The notes: a model not told the origin generated them from the letters alone. Positions 42,992 through 54,065 are shown, counted from the stretch's first letter. The stretch is 64,000 bases of DNA from Mesorhizobium sp. CA8 (GCF_020164955.1 NZ_JAIUHG010000014.1:62001-126000), one strand, 5' to 3'. Numbers and translations are program-made.

Positions 42992-43246
42992 TCAGGCTTT
43001 TTTCGCGATCAGTTCGCGAACCGCCTCGACCATGTCGCCGACGTTCTTGAGATTGCTCCAAGCATCGACCGTGTTCATTTCGATCTCGATGCCGTATTTT
43101 TCCTCGAGATCGAAGATGATCTCGGTCAACTCCAGCGAATGGATGCCGAGCGTTCCGAGATCGGTGCTGGCGGTGATTTCCTCGCCGCCAGTGTCGGCAT
43201 GCGCTTTGATCTTTTCTATGATCTCGGTCGTCAGTTGGTCAGCCAT
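42992..43246 (-). CDS. NodF-like acyl carrier protein
   Basis: An 84-residue acidic carrier protein. The phosphopantetheine serine is in [20 protein letters not shown] (Ser37), and the C-terminal [20 protein letters not shown] closely matches NodF proteins as I recall them. Unusually the residue before the Ser is His (HSL) rather than the Asp of the normal DSL motif. Holo-ACP synthases and partner enzymes recognise that Asp, so loading may differ. It is co-transcribed with the NodE-like gene and divergent from ureD, with 196 bases between that contain no clear nod box. Confidence 0.85.
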   Translation of the reverse strand: MADQLTTEIIEKIKAHADTGGEEITASTDLGTLGIHSLELTEIIFDLEEKYGIEIEMNTVDAWSNLKNVGDMVEAVRELIAKKA

Positions 43247-43442
43247 TCGGTTCCTTCCCTGTCGTTTCCCGACGCCAACTGATCAGCGCCTTTTTTATCC
43301 CCGGATCCAACAAACGCCGTTGCCCTTACCTCGCCAGACACCGCGCGACCGCTCCAGGGTGGCTTCCCTCTATAGAAACCAAAACGATGTCAAGCAACAA
43401 GCGATATATCGACAAAGCCGCCGGAGTGCTTAACCTGGAATC

Positions 43443-44330
43443 GTGGACACGATCGAAAACACCCTGACATCCCGGCCCGCCTTGCCTGCGGCCGCCGCTC
43501 CTTTGCCTGTCGCGCAACGTGTTGCCGGGCGAGCCAGGCTTTTCTGCGGCAAGAGCGATGGCCGGACGCGTTTGCAGCGGCTCTATCAGGACGGATCGGC
43601 CAAGATCCGCCTGCCGGCGGTGCAAGGCGATCCGCTCGAGGCGGTGCTCATCAACACGGCTGGCGGGCTGACCGGCGGCGACCGCCTTGGCTGGACGATC
43701 GAGGTCGGCGCCGATGCCTCAGCCTCCATCACCACCCAGGCCTGCGAGAAGGTCTATCGCGCCGCCGCCGACAGGGCCGAGACAAGCGTCGGCCTGCGGG
43801 TCGGTTCGGGCGGCCGCATCGCCTGGTTGCCGCAGGAAACCATCGTTTTCGACCGCGCCGCCTTCGCCCGCACTCTGGATGTCGAGCTTGGCGACGATGC
43901 CGAGGCATTGATGCTCGAAGCCACGCTGTTCGGCCGGCTTGCGATGGGCGAGCGGATGGTTCAAGGGAGTTTCCATGACCGCTGGCGGGTTCGCCATGGC
44001 GGTGCGCTGGTCCATGCGGAGGATTTCAGGCTCGGCCCGGACATCGCCGCAACGCTCCAGCGGCGGGCGGCGACCGGCGACGCGCTTGCCGTCGCCACGG
44101 TGCTCTTCGTTTCGCCGCAAGCGGAAGATCTGCTGGGCAAGGTCCGGGCCATCATCGGCGATCCTGGCACCGGCGGCTGGGGCGGCGCCAGTTTCTGGAG
44201 CGTCGGCCGATCTGGCAAGCTTCTTGCGAGGCTCTGTGCCGGCGACGGCTACCAGCTCCGCAAGCGGCTGGTTCCGCTCGTCGAACTGCTTAATGGGCGG
44301 GCGGGCCTGCCCAAATTGTGGTCACTCTGA
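43443..44330 (+). CDS. ureD: Urease accessory protein UreD
   Basis: A 295-residue UreD (UreH) protein, the scaffold that docks on apo-urease and recruits UreF-UreG for nickel insertion. Family features are AVLINTAGGLTGGDRLGWTI (about 70-89), SITTQACEKVYRA, and GRIAWLPQETIVFDRAAFAR. The start is GTG with a weak Shine-Dalgarno; no better start lies downstream before the conserved part. It is the first gene of the urease cluster, 21 bases upstream of ureA, and divergent from the nodF-like gene. Confidence 0.95.
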   Translation: MDTIENTLTSRPALPAAAAPLPVAQRVAGRARLFCGKSDGRTRLQRLYQDGSAKIRLPAVQGDPLEAVLINTAGGLTGGDRLGWTIEVGADASASITTQACEKVYRAAADRAETSVGLRVGSGGRIAWLPQETIVFDRAAFARTLDVELGDDAEALMLEATLFGRLAMGERMVQGSFHDRWRVRHGGALVHAEDFRLGPDIAATLQRRAATGDALAVATVLFVSPQAEDLLGKVRAIIGDPGTGGWGGASFWSVGRSGKLLARLCAGDGYQLRKRLVPLVELLNGRAGLPKLWSL

Positions 44331-44351
44331 TCTGAAACACCGGGATATTGC

Positions 44352-44654
44352 ATGAATCTTACGCCGCGTGAAAAAGACAAGCTGCTCATTGCCATGGCGG
44401 CGATGGTGGCGCGCAAGCGCCTGGAGCGCGGCGTCAAGCTCAACCATCCGGAAGCCATCGCCCTGATCACGGACTTCGTAGTCGAAGGGGCGCGCGATGG
44501 CCGCCCGGTCGCGGAACTGATGGAGGCGGGCGCCCATGTCGTCACCCGCGCCCAGGTCATGGAGGGCATCGCCGAGATGATCCATGACGTCCAGGTCGAG
44601 GCGACGTTCCCCGACGGCACCAAGCTGGTGACCGTGCACGAACCGATCCGGTGA
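44352..44654 (+). CDS. ureA: Urease gamma subunit UreA
   Basis: A 100-residue urease gamma chain, complete: [60 protein letters not shown] and the final VTVHEPIR are all classic. It assembles with UreB and UreC into the cytoplasmic nickel urease. UreA and UreB are separate genes here, as in other alphaproteobacteria, with two genes between them. Confidence 0.98.
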   Translation: MNLTPREKDKLLIAMAAMVARKRLERGVKLNHPEAIALITDFVVEGARDGRPVAELMEAGAHVVTRAQVMEGIAEMIHDVQVEATFPDGTKLVTVHEPIR

Positions 44655-44665
44655 GGAGGAAGACG

Positions 44666-44920
44666 ATGCTGGAGCTCAGGCCCAATTGCGAATGCTGCGA
44701 CAAGGATCTGCCGCCGGAGGCGACCGATGCCCTGATCTGCACCTTCGAATGCACCTTCTGCGCCGACTGCGTGGATAATGTGCTGGGCGGCGTCTGCCCA
44801 AATTGCGGCGGCAATTTCGCGCCGCGGCCGATCCGGCCGGCGGCCAAGCTGGCGAAATATCCGCCTTCGACCAGGCGCGTGCTCAAAGCCGAAGGCTGCG
44901 GTCCGCGCAAGGCCGCTTAA
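44666..44920 (+). CDS. DUF1272 cysteine-rich protein in the urease cluster
   Basis: An 84-residue protein with eight or so cysteines in LRPNCECCDKDLPP, CTFECTFCADCVDN and GGVCPNCGGNF, a zinc-ribbon-like DUF1272 fold. It is 11 bases downstream of ureA with a strong GAGGAGG Shine-Dalgarno. DUF1272 genes occur in urease clusters of rhizobia as I remember; a metal-binding or regulatory role is possible but not established. The frame reaches five codons upstream without a Shine-Dalgarno. Confidence 0.85.
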   Translation: MLELRPNCECCDKDLPPEATDALICTFECTFCADCVDNVLGGVCPNCGGNFAPRPIRPAAKLAKYPPSTRRVLKAEGCGPRKAA

Positions 44921-44946
44921 CCGGGTCAATTGGAAAGGGCAGAAAG

Positions 44947-45540
44947 ATGATCCCCGCTTCGACGAAACGCAGCACGCTCGCCGTCGTCCTGTTGCTGGCG
45001 GCCGCCATGCCCGCCTACGCCCATGTCGGCGTCGGCACGACCTCTTCCTTCGCAGCCGGGTTCGCGCATCCGCTGTCCGGGCTCGACCACATGAGCGTGA
45101 TGATCGCCGTCGGCCTTTGGGCGGCGATGAAGGGCGGCAAGGCCGTCTGGGCCTGGCCGCTGGCCTTCGTCGGCGTGATGCTGGCCGGCGGCGCGCTCGG
45201 CATGCTGCATGTGCCGGTGCCTTTCGTCGAGCCGGCTATCCTCGCTTCCGTCGTGGCGCTCGGTCTGCTGGTGGCGCTGGCGATCGACCTGCCGGTCTCG
45301 GCCGGGATCGCCATCATCGGCCTGTTCGCGCTGTTCCATGGCCATGCTCATGGCACCGAAGTGCCGGAAAATGCCGGCGGTTTTGAATATATGGCCGGCT
45401 TCGCGATGGCGACGGCGCTGCTCCACGGCGTCGGCATCGCGGCCGGTCTCGGCCTGGGCTCGCGCTTCCGCGGCGTGGCGCGCACCGCCGGCGCAGCTTG
45501 CGCGGCGATTGGCGTCGGCCTTGCCTTTGGCATGTTGTGA
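44947..45540 (+). CDS. ureJ: HupE/UreJ-family membrane protein (probable nickel transporter)
   Basis: A 197-residue membrane protein. It begins with a signal-like segment (about 10-25), then [27 protein letters not shown], the HxxxDH metal motif of HupE/UreJ permeases (about 29-49), five or six hydrophobic helices, and a His-rich loop [15 protein letters not shown]. The family imports nickel for hydrogenase or urease. It lies between ureA and ureB, seven bases before the latter. The longer upstream frame overlaps the DUF1272 gene and is not used. Confidence 0.9.
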   Translation: MIPASTKRSTLAVVLLLAAAMPAYAHVGVGTTSSFAAGFAHPLSGLDHMSVMIAVGLWAAMKGGKAVWAWPLAFVGVMLAGGALGMLHVPVPFVEPAILASVVALGLLVALAIDLPVSAGIAIIGLFALFHGHAHGTEVPENAGGFEYMAGFAMATALLHGVGIAAGLGLGSRFRGVARTAGAACAAIGVGLAFGML

Positions 45541-45547
45541 GGGTGCG

Positions 45548-45853
45548 ATGATCCCCGGCGAAGTCATTACGGCCAAAGGCGGTATCGACCTGAACAAGGG
45601 CCTGCCCACGGTGACACTCAAGGTCGCAAACAGCGGCGACCGGCCGATCCAGGTCGGCAGCCACTATCATTTTTACGAAACCAATGAGGGCCTGAAATTC
45701 GACCGCGAGCGCGCGCGCGGCATGCGGCTCGATATCGCCGCCGGCACGGCCATGCGCTTCGAGCCGGGACAGGAGCGCGACGTCACGCTCGTGCCGCTGG
45801 GCGGCAAGCGCGAGGTCTACGGTTTCCAGCAGAAGGTGATGGGCAAGCTGTGA
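45548..45853 (+). CDS. ureB: Urease beta subunit UreB
   Basis: A 101-residue urease beta chain. [40 protein letters not shown], and [20 protein letters not shown] are all typical. It is seven bases after ureJ. After ureB the operon is broken by two genes on the opposite strand before ureC. Confidence 0.97.
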   Translation: MIPGEVITAKGGIDLNKGLPTVTLKVANSGDRPIQVGSHYHFYETNEGLKFDRERARGMRLDIAAGTAMRFEPGQERDVTLVPLGGKREVYGFQQKVMGKL

Positions 45854-45870
45854 GGTCCGGCGCGCTCACA

Positions 45871-46356
45871 TCACTTCGGCGGCTTAGCGGCGGCATAGAT
45901 GACGACCTTCCCCGGATTGTCGAACTCCACGGCAAGCACGTCCTCGGCCTGCACGCGCCGCGAATCGATTGCGTTGAAGAGCAAGGCGTTCGCCTCGATC
46001 TCCTGGCGCAATTCGGCGACATCCTCCTGATGCTGCTTCACCTTGTTCTCGATGGCCGGCGGCGGTCCGCCTTCGCTGCGCGCCGCGTCGGTCAGGAAGA
46101 TGATGTCGACCGTGTCGAGCTTGGTGATCTTGCGCACCGCGCCGATATTCTCGCGGGTGCGGTCGATGGCCGTGATGACCTTTCCGGCCTCCGTCGTGGA
46201 CAGCGCCTCTTCCTGCCGGACATCGGAATCGACGATTGCCGCGGCAGGCCGGCCGTTGTCCAGCGGCTGCGCCGCGGACGCCGCATGGGTCGCGGCCATG
46301 AAAAGCGTGGCGGCAGCCACGGGACTCCATTTTGCAAAACGCGGGGCAGTCGCCAT
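45871..46356 (-). CDS. Exported protein of unknown function within the urease cluster
   Basis: A 161-residue protein with a signal peptide (about 1-28, AAATLFMAATHAASA-AQ). The mature part is acidic and helical (DVRQEEALSTTEAGKVITAI, ENKVKQHQEDVAELRQEIEA), ending VLAVEFDNPGKVVIYAAAKP. I recognise no domain. The ATG at 46356 is preceded by CAGGAG at good spacing; upstream frame to 46473 is not used. It is antisense to and lies between ureB and ureC, together with the next gene. Confidence 0.72.
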   Translation of the reverse strand: MATAPRFAKWSPVAAATLFMAATHAASAAQPLDNGRPAAAIVDSDVRQEEALSTTEAGKVITAIDRTRENIGAVRKITKLDTVDIIFLTDAARSEGGPPPAIENKVKQHQEDVAELRQEIEANALLFNAIDSRRVQAEDVLAVEFDNPGKVVIYAAAKPPK

Positions 46357-46473
46357 CGCTCGCTCCTGAATGAACTTGTGGCGGGGCGAAAACAGCGAAA
46401 CGGTCCTGTCTGGCCGCAGGTTCCCTTCAAAAGCCGGCAGGCGGACCGCAAGGCGGCCCGCCAAGGCACGCAA

Positions 46474-46851
46474 TCAGCTCGCTTTCTTGGTGATCAGCGT
46501 CAGCGCGCCATTGGGCTGCATGCTGGCGGCGATCACCTGCGCCGAGCTCATGCCCTTGGCTTCGAGCGCGGATTTCACCTTGGGCGTGGCGTCGATCGAC
46601 TTGCGCAATGTCTGCAGGCCGGCATCGCCGCGCTGCGCCACGATCTGGTTGACCTGCGTCTGCGCGTCCTTGGGCAGTTCGGTGATGTCGACGACGTTGA
46701 CGCTCTGGATCGCTGGCGCCGCGGACTGGGCTTTCGGCGCGGCGGGTGCGGTGGGCGCCGGGCTAGGCTGCGGTGTCGGCTGCTGCTGAGCGCTGGCAGC
46801 TCCGGCCATCATCAGACTGGCGGTCGCGGCGAGAAGTATCGCTTTGCGCAT
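46474..46851 (-). CDS. Small exported protein with Pro/Ala-rich linker, within the urease cluster
   Basis: A 125-residue protein with a clear signal peptide (MRKAILLAATASLMMAGAASA, cut before QQQ in 22-24) and a Pro/Ala/Gln-rich linker (about 22-48). A short domain (about 50-125) follows with VVDITELPKDAQTQVNQIVA, RKSIDATPKVKSALEAKGMS and ITKKAS. AAGGA precedes the ATG at 46851. I recognise no family. It shares its orientation with the exported-protein gene downstream. Both are between ureB and ureC, so they may form a small operon running against the urease genes. Confidence 0.72.
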   Translation of the reverse strand: MRKAILLAATASLMMAGAASAQQQPTPQPSPAPTAPAAPKAQSAAPAIQSVNVVDITELPKDAQTQVNQIVAQRGDAGLQTLRKSIDATPKVKSALEAKGMSSAQVIAASMQPNGALTLITKKAS

Positions 46852-47033
46852 GGATATTCCTTCCATCGGCTTGGGAGTGATTCCGCCCGCCTCAACGGCC
46901 TGATGGGAACGCTCAAATGGGCGCTCAAAGTGTCGCCGGGCGGGTCATTGCATGACCATTGGATGGCGACAATGTGTGCCCCGCGTCCAAACAACCTTAC
47001 TTTTGGCGACCTGAATTTCGGGAGCAATTGCTG

Positions 47034-48746
<1,713 letters not shown>

Positions 48747-48836
48747 GCGGCTGATCGGTGAGTGGGCAAATATCGTTGCGGCTCGCGCGCACAGACCGCA
48801 ATATGCGGCAAAGCAGCAGCCGCATTGTGATTACGC

Positions 48837-49430
48837 ATGCCCACCGAAATCGCCTCCCCGCACGACATCTTTCCGCATATCCGCATCGTCATGGGCATGG
48901 TGATCGGCCTCGGCGTCACGCGGCTGCTTTCGGGAACTGCCCGCATCGTCCAGCATCCCGGCCAGTACCGGCTCTATGCGGTGCATCTCGCCTGGGTCGC
49001 TTCGGTGCTGTTGATGCTGGTGCATTTCTGGTGGTGGGAGTTCGGCCTCTACGCCATCGAGAACTGGACCTTCGGCAAATATCTTTTCATCATCTTCTAC
49101 GCCATCACGCTGTTCCTGCTCTGTGCGCTGCTGTTTCCGGATTCGATGCTCGATTACACCAGCTACGAGGATTATTTTTACTCGCGCCGCGCCTGGTTCT
49201 TCGGGCTGCTGGCGGCGACCTATCTGCTCGACGTGGTCGACACGCTGCTCAAAGGTCCAGAGCATTTCGCCCGCTTCGGCAATGAATATCTGATCCGCAC
49301 GCCGGTCTTCGTCGCGCTTTGCCTGGTGGCGATCCTGGTTCGCGACCGCCGTTTCCACATCGCTTTCGTCGCGGCCGCGCTTGTCTACCAGGTATCGTTC
49401 ATCCTGCGGCTCTTCGACACCATCGTCTGA
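48837..49430 (+). CDS. Membrane protein of unknown function in the urease cluster
   Basis: A 197-residue hydrophobic protein with about six membrane segments, for example VHLAWVASVLLMLVHFWWWE (about 49-68), FIIFYAITLFLLCALLF and TYLLDVVDTLL, and charged loops with LDYTSYEDYFYSRRAWF. No family recognised. It is between ureC and a GST gene on the same strand and could be co-transcribed with ureC (90 bases between). Confidence 0.75.
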   Translation: MPTEIASPHDIFPHIRIVMGMVIGLGVTRLLSGTARIVQHPGQYRLYAVHLAWVASVLLMLVHFWWWEFGLYAIENWTFGKYLFIIFYAITLFLLCALLFPDSMLDYTSYEDYFYSRRAWFFGLLAATYLLDVVDTLLKGPEHFARFGNEYLIRTPVFVALCLVAILVRDRRFHIAFVAAALVYQVSFILRLFDTIV

Positions 49431-49485
49431 GCGCCATTGGGCTGATGCGGGCGATGGTCTAAGGTTTCGGAAAGCAAGGTTAACC

Positions 49486-50091
49486 ATGTACAAGGCCGTC
49501 GGATCGCGCGGATCCCGGGTCAGCCGGGTGCTCTGGATGCTCGAGGAACTCGGGCAGCCCTACGAATTCGTCGAGGTGAAGCTACGCTCGCCGGAGGCCT
49601 ATGCGCTCAACCCCTCCGGCAAGGTGCCGATCCTGATCGACGGCGAGCTCAAGGTCACGGATTCAGCGGCGATCTGCGTCTATCTGGCCGACAAACATTC
49701 TGACAAGGGCATGGGCGCCAATCCCGGTCTCGCCGGCCGCGCCGAGATGGATTCCTGGATGCATTTTGCCCAGAGCGAGCTGGAAGCGCCGCTCTGGAAC
49801 AAGCTGCGCCACCGCTTCCTGCTGCCCAAGGATGTTCGGGTCGATGTCGGCCCAGCCGCGGCCTATGATTTCGCATCCGAAATAAAGGCGCTGGATCGCC
49901 GGCTTGGCGATCAGCCCTTTGCGCTGGGCGACCGGTTCTCCGCCGTCGACGTGCTGCTCGGCGATATCGGCGGCTGGGCCCGCGCCGGGCGTTTCCCGAT
50001 CGATTCCGAGCGCGTCAACGCCTATTTCGACCGTGTCCTTCAGCGCCCCGCTCGTGCAAGGGCGCAAGCCAATGGCGGAGCCATGAAATGA
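49486..50091 (+). CDS. Glutathione S-transferase overlapping ureE
   Basis: A 201-residue GST. The N-terminal domain reads [40 protein letters not shown] (cis-Pro, glutathione site), [11 protein letters not shown]; a C-terminal helical domain (about 85-200) follows with [20 protein letters not shown]. The ATG at 49486 follows AGCAAGG. Its stop overlaps the ureE start by four bases (ATGA), so it is coupled to urease assembly genes. Its role in nickel handling or stress is a guess. Confidence 0.88.
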   Translation: MYKAVGSRGSRVSRVLWMLEELGQPYEFVEVKLRSPEAYALNPSGKVPILIDGELKVTDSAAICVYLADKHSDKGMGANPGLAGRAEMDSWMHFAQSELEAPLWNKLRHRFLLPKDVRVDVGPAAAYDFASEIKALDRRLGDQPFALGDRFSAVDVLLGDIGGWARAGRFPIDSERVNAYFDRVLQRPARARAQANGGAMK

Positions 50092-50669
50092 AGCTCAACA
50101 TTAACACCGATTTCACAAAATTCCCGCGTGCCGTTTCGGTGCTCGCCGCCGGCGATCCGGCTTTGACCGAACCCTACGACAAAGCCGTGCTGCCGCATGA
50201 CGAGCGGCACCTGCGTCGCCGCGCCATCGAGACGGCCGGTGGCGAAAAGGTGCTGGTCGACCTGCCCGAGCCGGTGGCGCTGAACAATGGCGACCGGCTG
50301 GTGCTGGAAGACGGCCGCCAGCTCGAAATCGTCGCAGCACCCGAGGAGGTCTACGACATCCGCGCCCGCGACGCGGTTCATCTCACCGAACTCGCCTGGC
50401 ACATCGGCAACCGTCACCTTGCCGCGGCGATCGAGGCGGACCGCATCCTTATCCTGCGCGATCATGTCATCAAGGCGATGCTCGAAGGCCTCGGCGCCAC
50501 GGTGAACGAGGTTTCGCAACCCTTCAGCCCAGTGCGTGGCGCCTATTCCGGGCATAGCCGCGACCACGGCCATTCGCATGGTCACGATCATGACCACCAC
50601 GGCCATGATGACGATCACCACGATCATGCGCACGACCACGACCACCACCACCACCACCACCATGACTGA
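50088..50669 (+). CDS. ureE: Urease nickel metallochaperone UreE with a histidine-rich tail
   Basis: A 193-residue UreE. The N-terminal peptide-binding domain (about 1-75) and the metal-binding domain (about 76-150, with [20 protein letters not shown] and the conserved His) are complete. The C-terminal 39 residues contain 21 His, mostly His-Asp alternation and ending in a run of seven, so it can bind many nickel ions. The tail is coded by CAC/CAT/GAC repeats. The end overlaps the ureF start by eight bases. Confidence 0.95.
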   Translation: MKLNINTDFTKFPRAVSVLAAGDPALTEPYDKAVLPHDERHLRRRAIETAGGEKVLVDLPEPVALNNGDRLVLEDGRQLEIVAAPEEVYDIRARDAVHLTELAWHIGNRHLAAAIEADRILILRDHVIKAMLEGLGATVNEVSQPFSPVRGAYSGHSRDHGHSHGHDHDHHGHDDDHHDHAHDHDHHHHHHHD

Positions 50670-51333
50670 GGAGCTTTCCAGCGTCGCGCTGCTGCGGCTG
50701 ATGGCCTGGCTGTCGCCGTCCTTTCCGGTCGGCGGCTTCTCTTACAGCCACGGCCTCGAACGCGCCGTGCAGGACGGGCTGATCGCCGACCGGGAAGATC
50801 TCGCCGGCTGGCTGGAGACGCTGGTCGAGATCGGCTCGGGCTGGAACGATGCCGTGCTCTTCGCCGAAAGCTGGCGCCGCGGACGGGACGGCGGCGATCT
50901 CAGCGAGGTTGCCGCGCTGGCCGAGGCGCTTGCCGGATCGCAGGAGCGCCATCTCGAAACCATGCTGCAGGGCACGGCCTTCCTCCAGGCGGCGTCGGCC
51001 TGGTCGTCTCCGGTGCTGGAGCGTTTGCCGGCCGATTGCCCCTATTGTGTTGCGGTCGGCGCCGTTGCGGGCAGCGGCGCCATCGTCCTTTCGGATGCGC
51101 TTTCCGCCTTCCTGCAGGCTTTCTTCTCCAATCTCGTGCAGGCGGCAATCAGGTTGGGTGTTGTCGGCCAGGTCGACGCCGTCGCATTGTTAGCCGGCTT
51201 CGAATCGCTGGCGCTGGCGACTGCGTCGCGTGCCGCCGCTTCCAGCCTGGACGATCTGGGCGGCGCGGCCTTCATGTCCGACATCATGGCGATGCAGCAC
51301 GAGACGCAATACTCCAGGCTGTTCCGCTCATGA
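50662..51333 (+). CDS. ureF: Urease accessory protein UreF
   Basis: A 223-residue UreF, all-helical, forming the UreD-UreF-UreG complex. Family features are [27 protein letters not shown] (about 14-40, read in parts), [34 protein letters not shown] and [13 protein letters not shown] at the end. The frame extends upstream through the UreE tail out of frame, but the ATG at 50662 gives the normal N-terminus. It overlaps the DUF3995 gene by four bases. Confidence 0.95.
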   Translation: MTEELSSVALLRLMAWLSPSFPVGGFSYSHGLERAVQDGLIADREDLAGWLETLVEIGSGWNDAVLFAESWRRGRDGGDLSEVAALAEALAGSQERHLETMLQGTAFLQAASAWSSPVLERLPADCPYCVAVGAVAGSGAIVLSDALSAFLQAFFSNLVQAAIRLGVVGQVDAVALLAGFESLALATASRAAASSLDDLGGAAFMSDIMAMQHETQYSRLFRS

Positions 51334-51770
51334 TCGTGCTTGCCGTCATCCTTTCCTTCGTCCTGCTCCTGATCACCACGCTGCATGTCTATTGGGGCAT
51401 AGGCGGCATCTGGCCGGGCATGGACCGCGCGTCTTGCGCCCGCGCCGTCGTCGGCTTCCGCGGCGTCGATGAGATGCCGTCGTCATTCGCGAGTTTTGCT
51501 GTCGCCGCTTGCCTCGCGCTCGCGACGCTCTGGCCGCTGGCGCTCGCGGGTATCTTTGCGACGCCCTTTCCAAGAGAAGGCCTGGCTGCCACGGCGATGA
51601 TGATCGGCCTCGTCTTCCTCGGCCGCGGCATTGCCGGCTTCACGCCCTGGTGGCGCCGGCTTGCGCCCGAACAGCCTTTCGCGTGGCTTGACCAAAGCCT
51701 TTATTCGCCGCTTTGCCTCTTGATCGGGGCAGGCTTCGCAATCCTTGCCATCACGGAGTTTCCGGCATGA
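51330..51770 (+). CDS. DUF3995 membrane protein between ureF and ureG
   Basis: A 146-residue membrane protein with about four hydrophobic segments ([20 protein letters not shown] first) and the conserved [12 protein letters not shown] (H-x-Y-W-x-x-G-G) I recall for DUF3995. It begins inside the ureF stop (ATGA) and ends inside the ureG start (ATGA), so it is translated with them. The position suggests a link to urease maturation, perhaps nickel supply, but no function is known. Confidence 0.82.
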   Translation: MIVLAVILSFVLLLITTLHVYWGIGGIWPGMDRASCARAVVGFRGVDEMPSSFASFAVAACLALATLWPLALAGIFATPFPREGLAATAMMIGLVFLGRGIAGFTPWWRRLAPEQPFAWLDQSLYSPLCLLIGAGFAILAITEFPA

Positions 51771-52399
51771 CGTCGAAAAACGGTCCTCTTCGCATCGGCA
51801 TCGGCGGCCCGGTCGGCTCCGGCAAGACGACGCTTACCGAACAGCTCTGCAAGGCGCTGCGCGACGATTTCTCGATCGCCGTCGTCACCAACGACATCTA
51901 CACCAAGGAGGACGCGATGATGCTCGCGCGGCTGCAGGCGCTGCCGGAAGAGCGTATCGTCGGTGTCGAGACCGGCGGTTGCCCGCACACGGCCATCCGC
52001 GAGGATGCCTCGATCAATCTGCGGGCCATTGCCGAGCTGAACAAGAAATTCCCTGATCTCGACATCATCTTCATCGAATCTGGTGGCGACAACCTCGCCG
52101 CCACCTTCTCGCCGGACCTTGCCGACTTGACCCTCTATGTCATCTCGGTCTGCCAGGGCGAGGAGATCCCGCGCAAGGGCGGCCCGGCCATCACCCGCTC
52201 GGATTTCCTGATCATCAACAAGAGCGACCTGGCGCCCTATGTGAACGTCAACCTCGAGGTCATGGAGAGCGACGCCCGCCGCATGCGCGGCAAAAGGCCG
52301 TTCGGCTTCACCGACCTGTCGCGCGGCAAGGGCTTGCAGGAAGTGATCGAGTTCATCGTCGAGCAGGGCGGGCTGCAGTCGGCGCGCCCGGCGGCTTGA
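51767..52399 (+). CDS. ureG: Urease accessory GTPase UreG
   Basis: A 210-residue SIMIBI GTPase that drives nickel delivery. It has P-loop [17 protein letters not shown] (about 11-27), switch/metal motif [18 protein letters not shown] (Cys72-Pro-His74, nickel site), [13 protein letters not shown] and base-specificity [11 protein letters not shown]. The frame opens further upstream, but the ATG at 51767 fits the four-base overlap with the DUF3995 gene. Last gene of the urease cluster. Confidence 0.97.
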   Translation: MTSKNGPLRIGIGGPVGSGKTTLTEQLCKALRDDFSIAVVTNDIYTKEDAMMLARLQALPEERIVGVETGGCPHTAIREDASINLRAIAELNKKFPDLDIIFIESGGDNLAATFSPDLADLTLYVISVCQGEEIPRKGGPAITRSDFLIINKSDLAPYVNVNLEVMESDARRMRGKRPFGFTDLSRGKGLQEVIEFIVEQGGLQSARPAA

Positions 52400-52479
52400 C
52401 CCGCTGAGCCAGCGTTTATCGGTTGCTGGCAGCCGCCATGCGCGGCATTCTCGGAACACAACCCAAGCGGAGGATTTCG

Positions 52480-53247
52480 ATGAGCCTTGCCCGTCTGCAC
52501 AAGGAACCGCTGAGCAACCTGCCTTACTATGAGGAGCGGGTCGATCTTGCCGCCGCCTTCCGCTGGACGGCGCGGCTCAACATGCATGAGGCGGTGGCAA
52601 ACCACTTCTCGCTGTCCGTCAGCGAGGAGGGCACGAAGTTCCTGATGAACCCCAACCAGGTGCATTTCTCGCGCATCAAGGCGAGCGACCTGCTCCTGAT
52701 CGACGCCAACGATCCCGACACGCTGTCCGGCCCCAACGCCCCCGACCCGACCGCCTGGGGGCTGCATGGCGCCATCCACCGCAACGTCCCGCATGCGCGC
52801 TGCGTCATGCATGTCCATTCGATCCACGCCACCGTGCTTGCCTCGCTGGCCGATTCGACGCTGCCGCCGGTCGACCAGAACTCGGCCATGTTCTTCAACC
52901 GCCATGTCGTCGACGCCAATTATGGCGGGCTGGCCTTCGAAGAGGAGGGCGAGCGCTGCTCGCAGCTTCTGACCGACCCCAAGGTCAAGGTGATGGTCAT
53001 GGGCAATCACGGTGTGATGGTCATCGGCGACACTGTCGCCGACACCTTCAACCGCATGTTCTACTTCGAGCGCGCCGCCGAGACCTACATCAAGGCGCTG
53101 TGGACCGGACGTCCGCTGCGCACGCTCTCCGACGAGATCGCCGAGAAGACCGCGCGCGAGATGGACGACTACCCGGGCCAGGCCGAGCGCCATCTGGCCG
53201 AGCTGAAGGCGATCCTCGACGAGGAAGAGCCGGTCTACCGGAATTGA
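52480..53247 (+). CDS. Class II aldolase/adducin-family protein
   Basis: A 255-residue protein of the FucA/AraD/adducin fold. Zinc ligands His-x-His are in CVMHVHSIHATVLASLAD, and the third His is in VMGNHGVMVIGDTVAD; the early His in LNMHEAVANHFSLSVS is also typical. Members act as sugar-phosphate aldolases, epimerases or dehydratases, and the substrate is unknown. CGGAGG precedes the ATG at 52480. It is monocistronic, 80 bases behind ureG, with a possible family B hairpin (CTTCTCCCC...GGGGAGAAG) following its stop. Confidence 0.85.
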   Translation: MSLARLHKEPLSNLPYYEERVDLAAAFRWTARLNMHEAVANHFSLSVSEEGTKFLMNPNQVHFSRIKASDLLLIDANDPDTLSGPNAPDPTAWGLHGAIHRNVPHARCVMHVHSIHATVLASLADSTLPPVDQNSAMFFNRHVVDANYGGLAFEEEGERCSQLLTDPKVKVMVMGNHGVMVIGDTVADTFNRMFYFERAAETYIKALWTGRPLRTLSDEIAEKTAREMDDYPGQAERHLAELKAILDEEEPVYRN

Positions 53248-53315
53248 TCTTCCTTCTCCCCGGTCACGGGGAGAAGGTGCCGGCAGGCGGATGAGGGCAG
53301 CGCTGACGCCGGGGC

Positions 53316-53948
53316 TCAGAGCCCCAGTTGCGCCCGCAACTCCTCGGCGCTGTTGATGACGATGGCGCCGGGCGGACCTTCCATCGGCGCTTCCGGCCAG
53401 AAGATCGTCTTCATCCCGGCCGCCAGTCCGGCCATGGCGCCCGTGAGGCTGTCGTCGACGGCGAATGCGTCTGCCGGCTCGACCCCGGCCAGATAGGCGG
53501 CGCGCAGGAAGGGCTCGGGCAGCGGCTTGCCGTCGATCACATCGTTGCGGCTGACCGTCAGCATACCGGGATAGACAAGGCCGACGGCGCGCAGATTGGC
53601 ATCGACGATCAGCCGGTCGGAGTTGGATACCACCGCCTGCTCGACGCCGAGCGCGCGCAATTCGTTGAACACTTCGATCGCGCCGGGACGCGGCTTCAGC
53701 GTTGCTGCCAACGGCAGATAGTGATCGTATTTGCGCACGATCCAGTCATCGAAGGGCAGGGCGAGGCCGAACTCGTCGCGCAGCATCTCGTAGACCGGCC
53801 ATGCCGCGATGCCCAGCACCCGCTCATGCAGGTCGGGCGGCGGGGCGATGCCGACGCTGCGCAGGGCGGCCGCGAGTGCCGCCTCGTGCAGCGGCTCGCT
53901 ATCGACCAGCGTTCCGTCCATATCCCAGAAAACGGCTTTCGGCGTCAT
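53316..53948 (-). CDS. HAD-superfamily hydrolase (beta-phosphoglucomutase-like)
   Basis: A 210-residue HAD phosphatase, subfamily I. Motif I is VFWDMDGTLVDSEPLH, motif II VVSNSDR (about 103-109), the Lys of motif III in DVIDGKPLPEPFL, and motif IV FAVDDSLTGAMAGLAAGM. Relatives dephosphorylate sugar or polyol phosphates. It diverges from the SorC regulator and may belong functionally to the polyol locus. A second HAD gene occurs at 63164. Confidence 0.88.
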   Translation of the reverse strand: MTPKAVFWDMDGTLVDSEPLHEAALAAALRSVGIAPPPDLHERVLGIAAWPVYEMLRDEFGLALPFDDWIVRKYDHYLPLAATLKPRPGAIEVFNELRALGVEQAVVSNSDRLIVDANLRAVGLVYPGMLTVSRNDVIDGKPLPEPFLRAAYLAGVEPADAFAVDDSLTGAMAGLAAGMKTIFWPEAPMEGPPGAIVINSAEELRAQLGL

Positions 53949-54065
53949 GCGCGGCTCCTCTCGCCGATCCCCTTAATCGGTTTCCCGGCGGAGATAAACC
54001 GTCCCACAGGCAAATGGTCGGAAGCGCGACGAATTCATCGTTCGGCAGCCTACGAGGCGTCCAAG

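Noticed and set aside
43247..43442. Possible nod box upstream of the nodF-like gene
   Set aside because: I looked for the ATC-N9-GAT repeats and the surrounding conserved bases and saw no match, so none is claimed.
50560..50665. Tandem short repeats resembling a CRISPR or minisatellite
   Set aside because: These are His/Asp codons of the UreE tail; there are no spacers and no cas genes.
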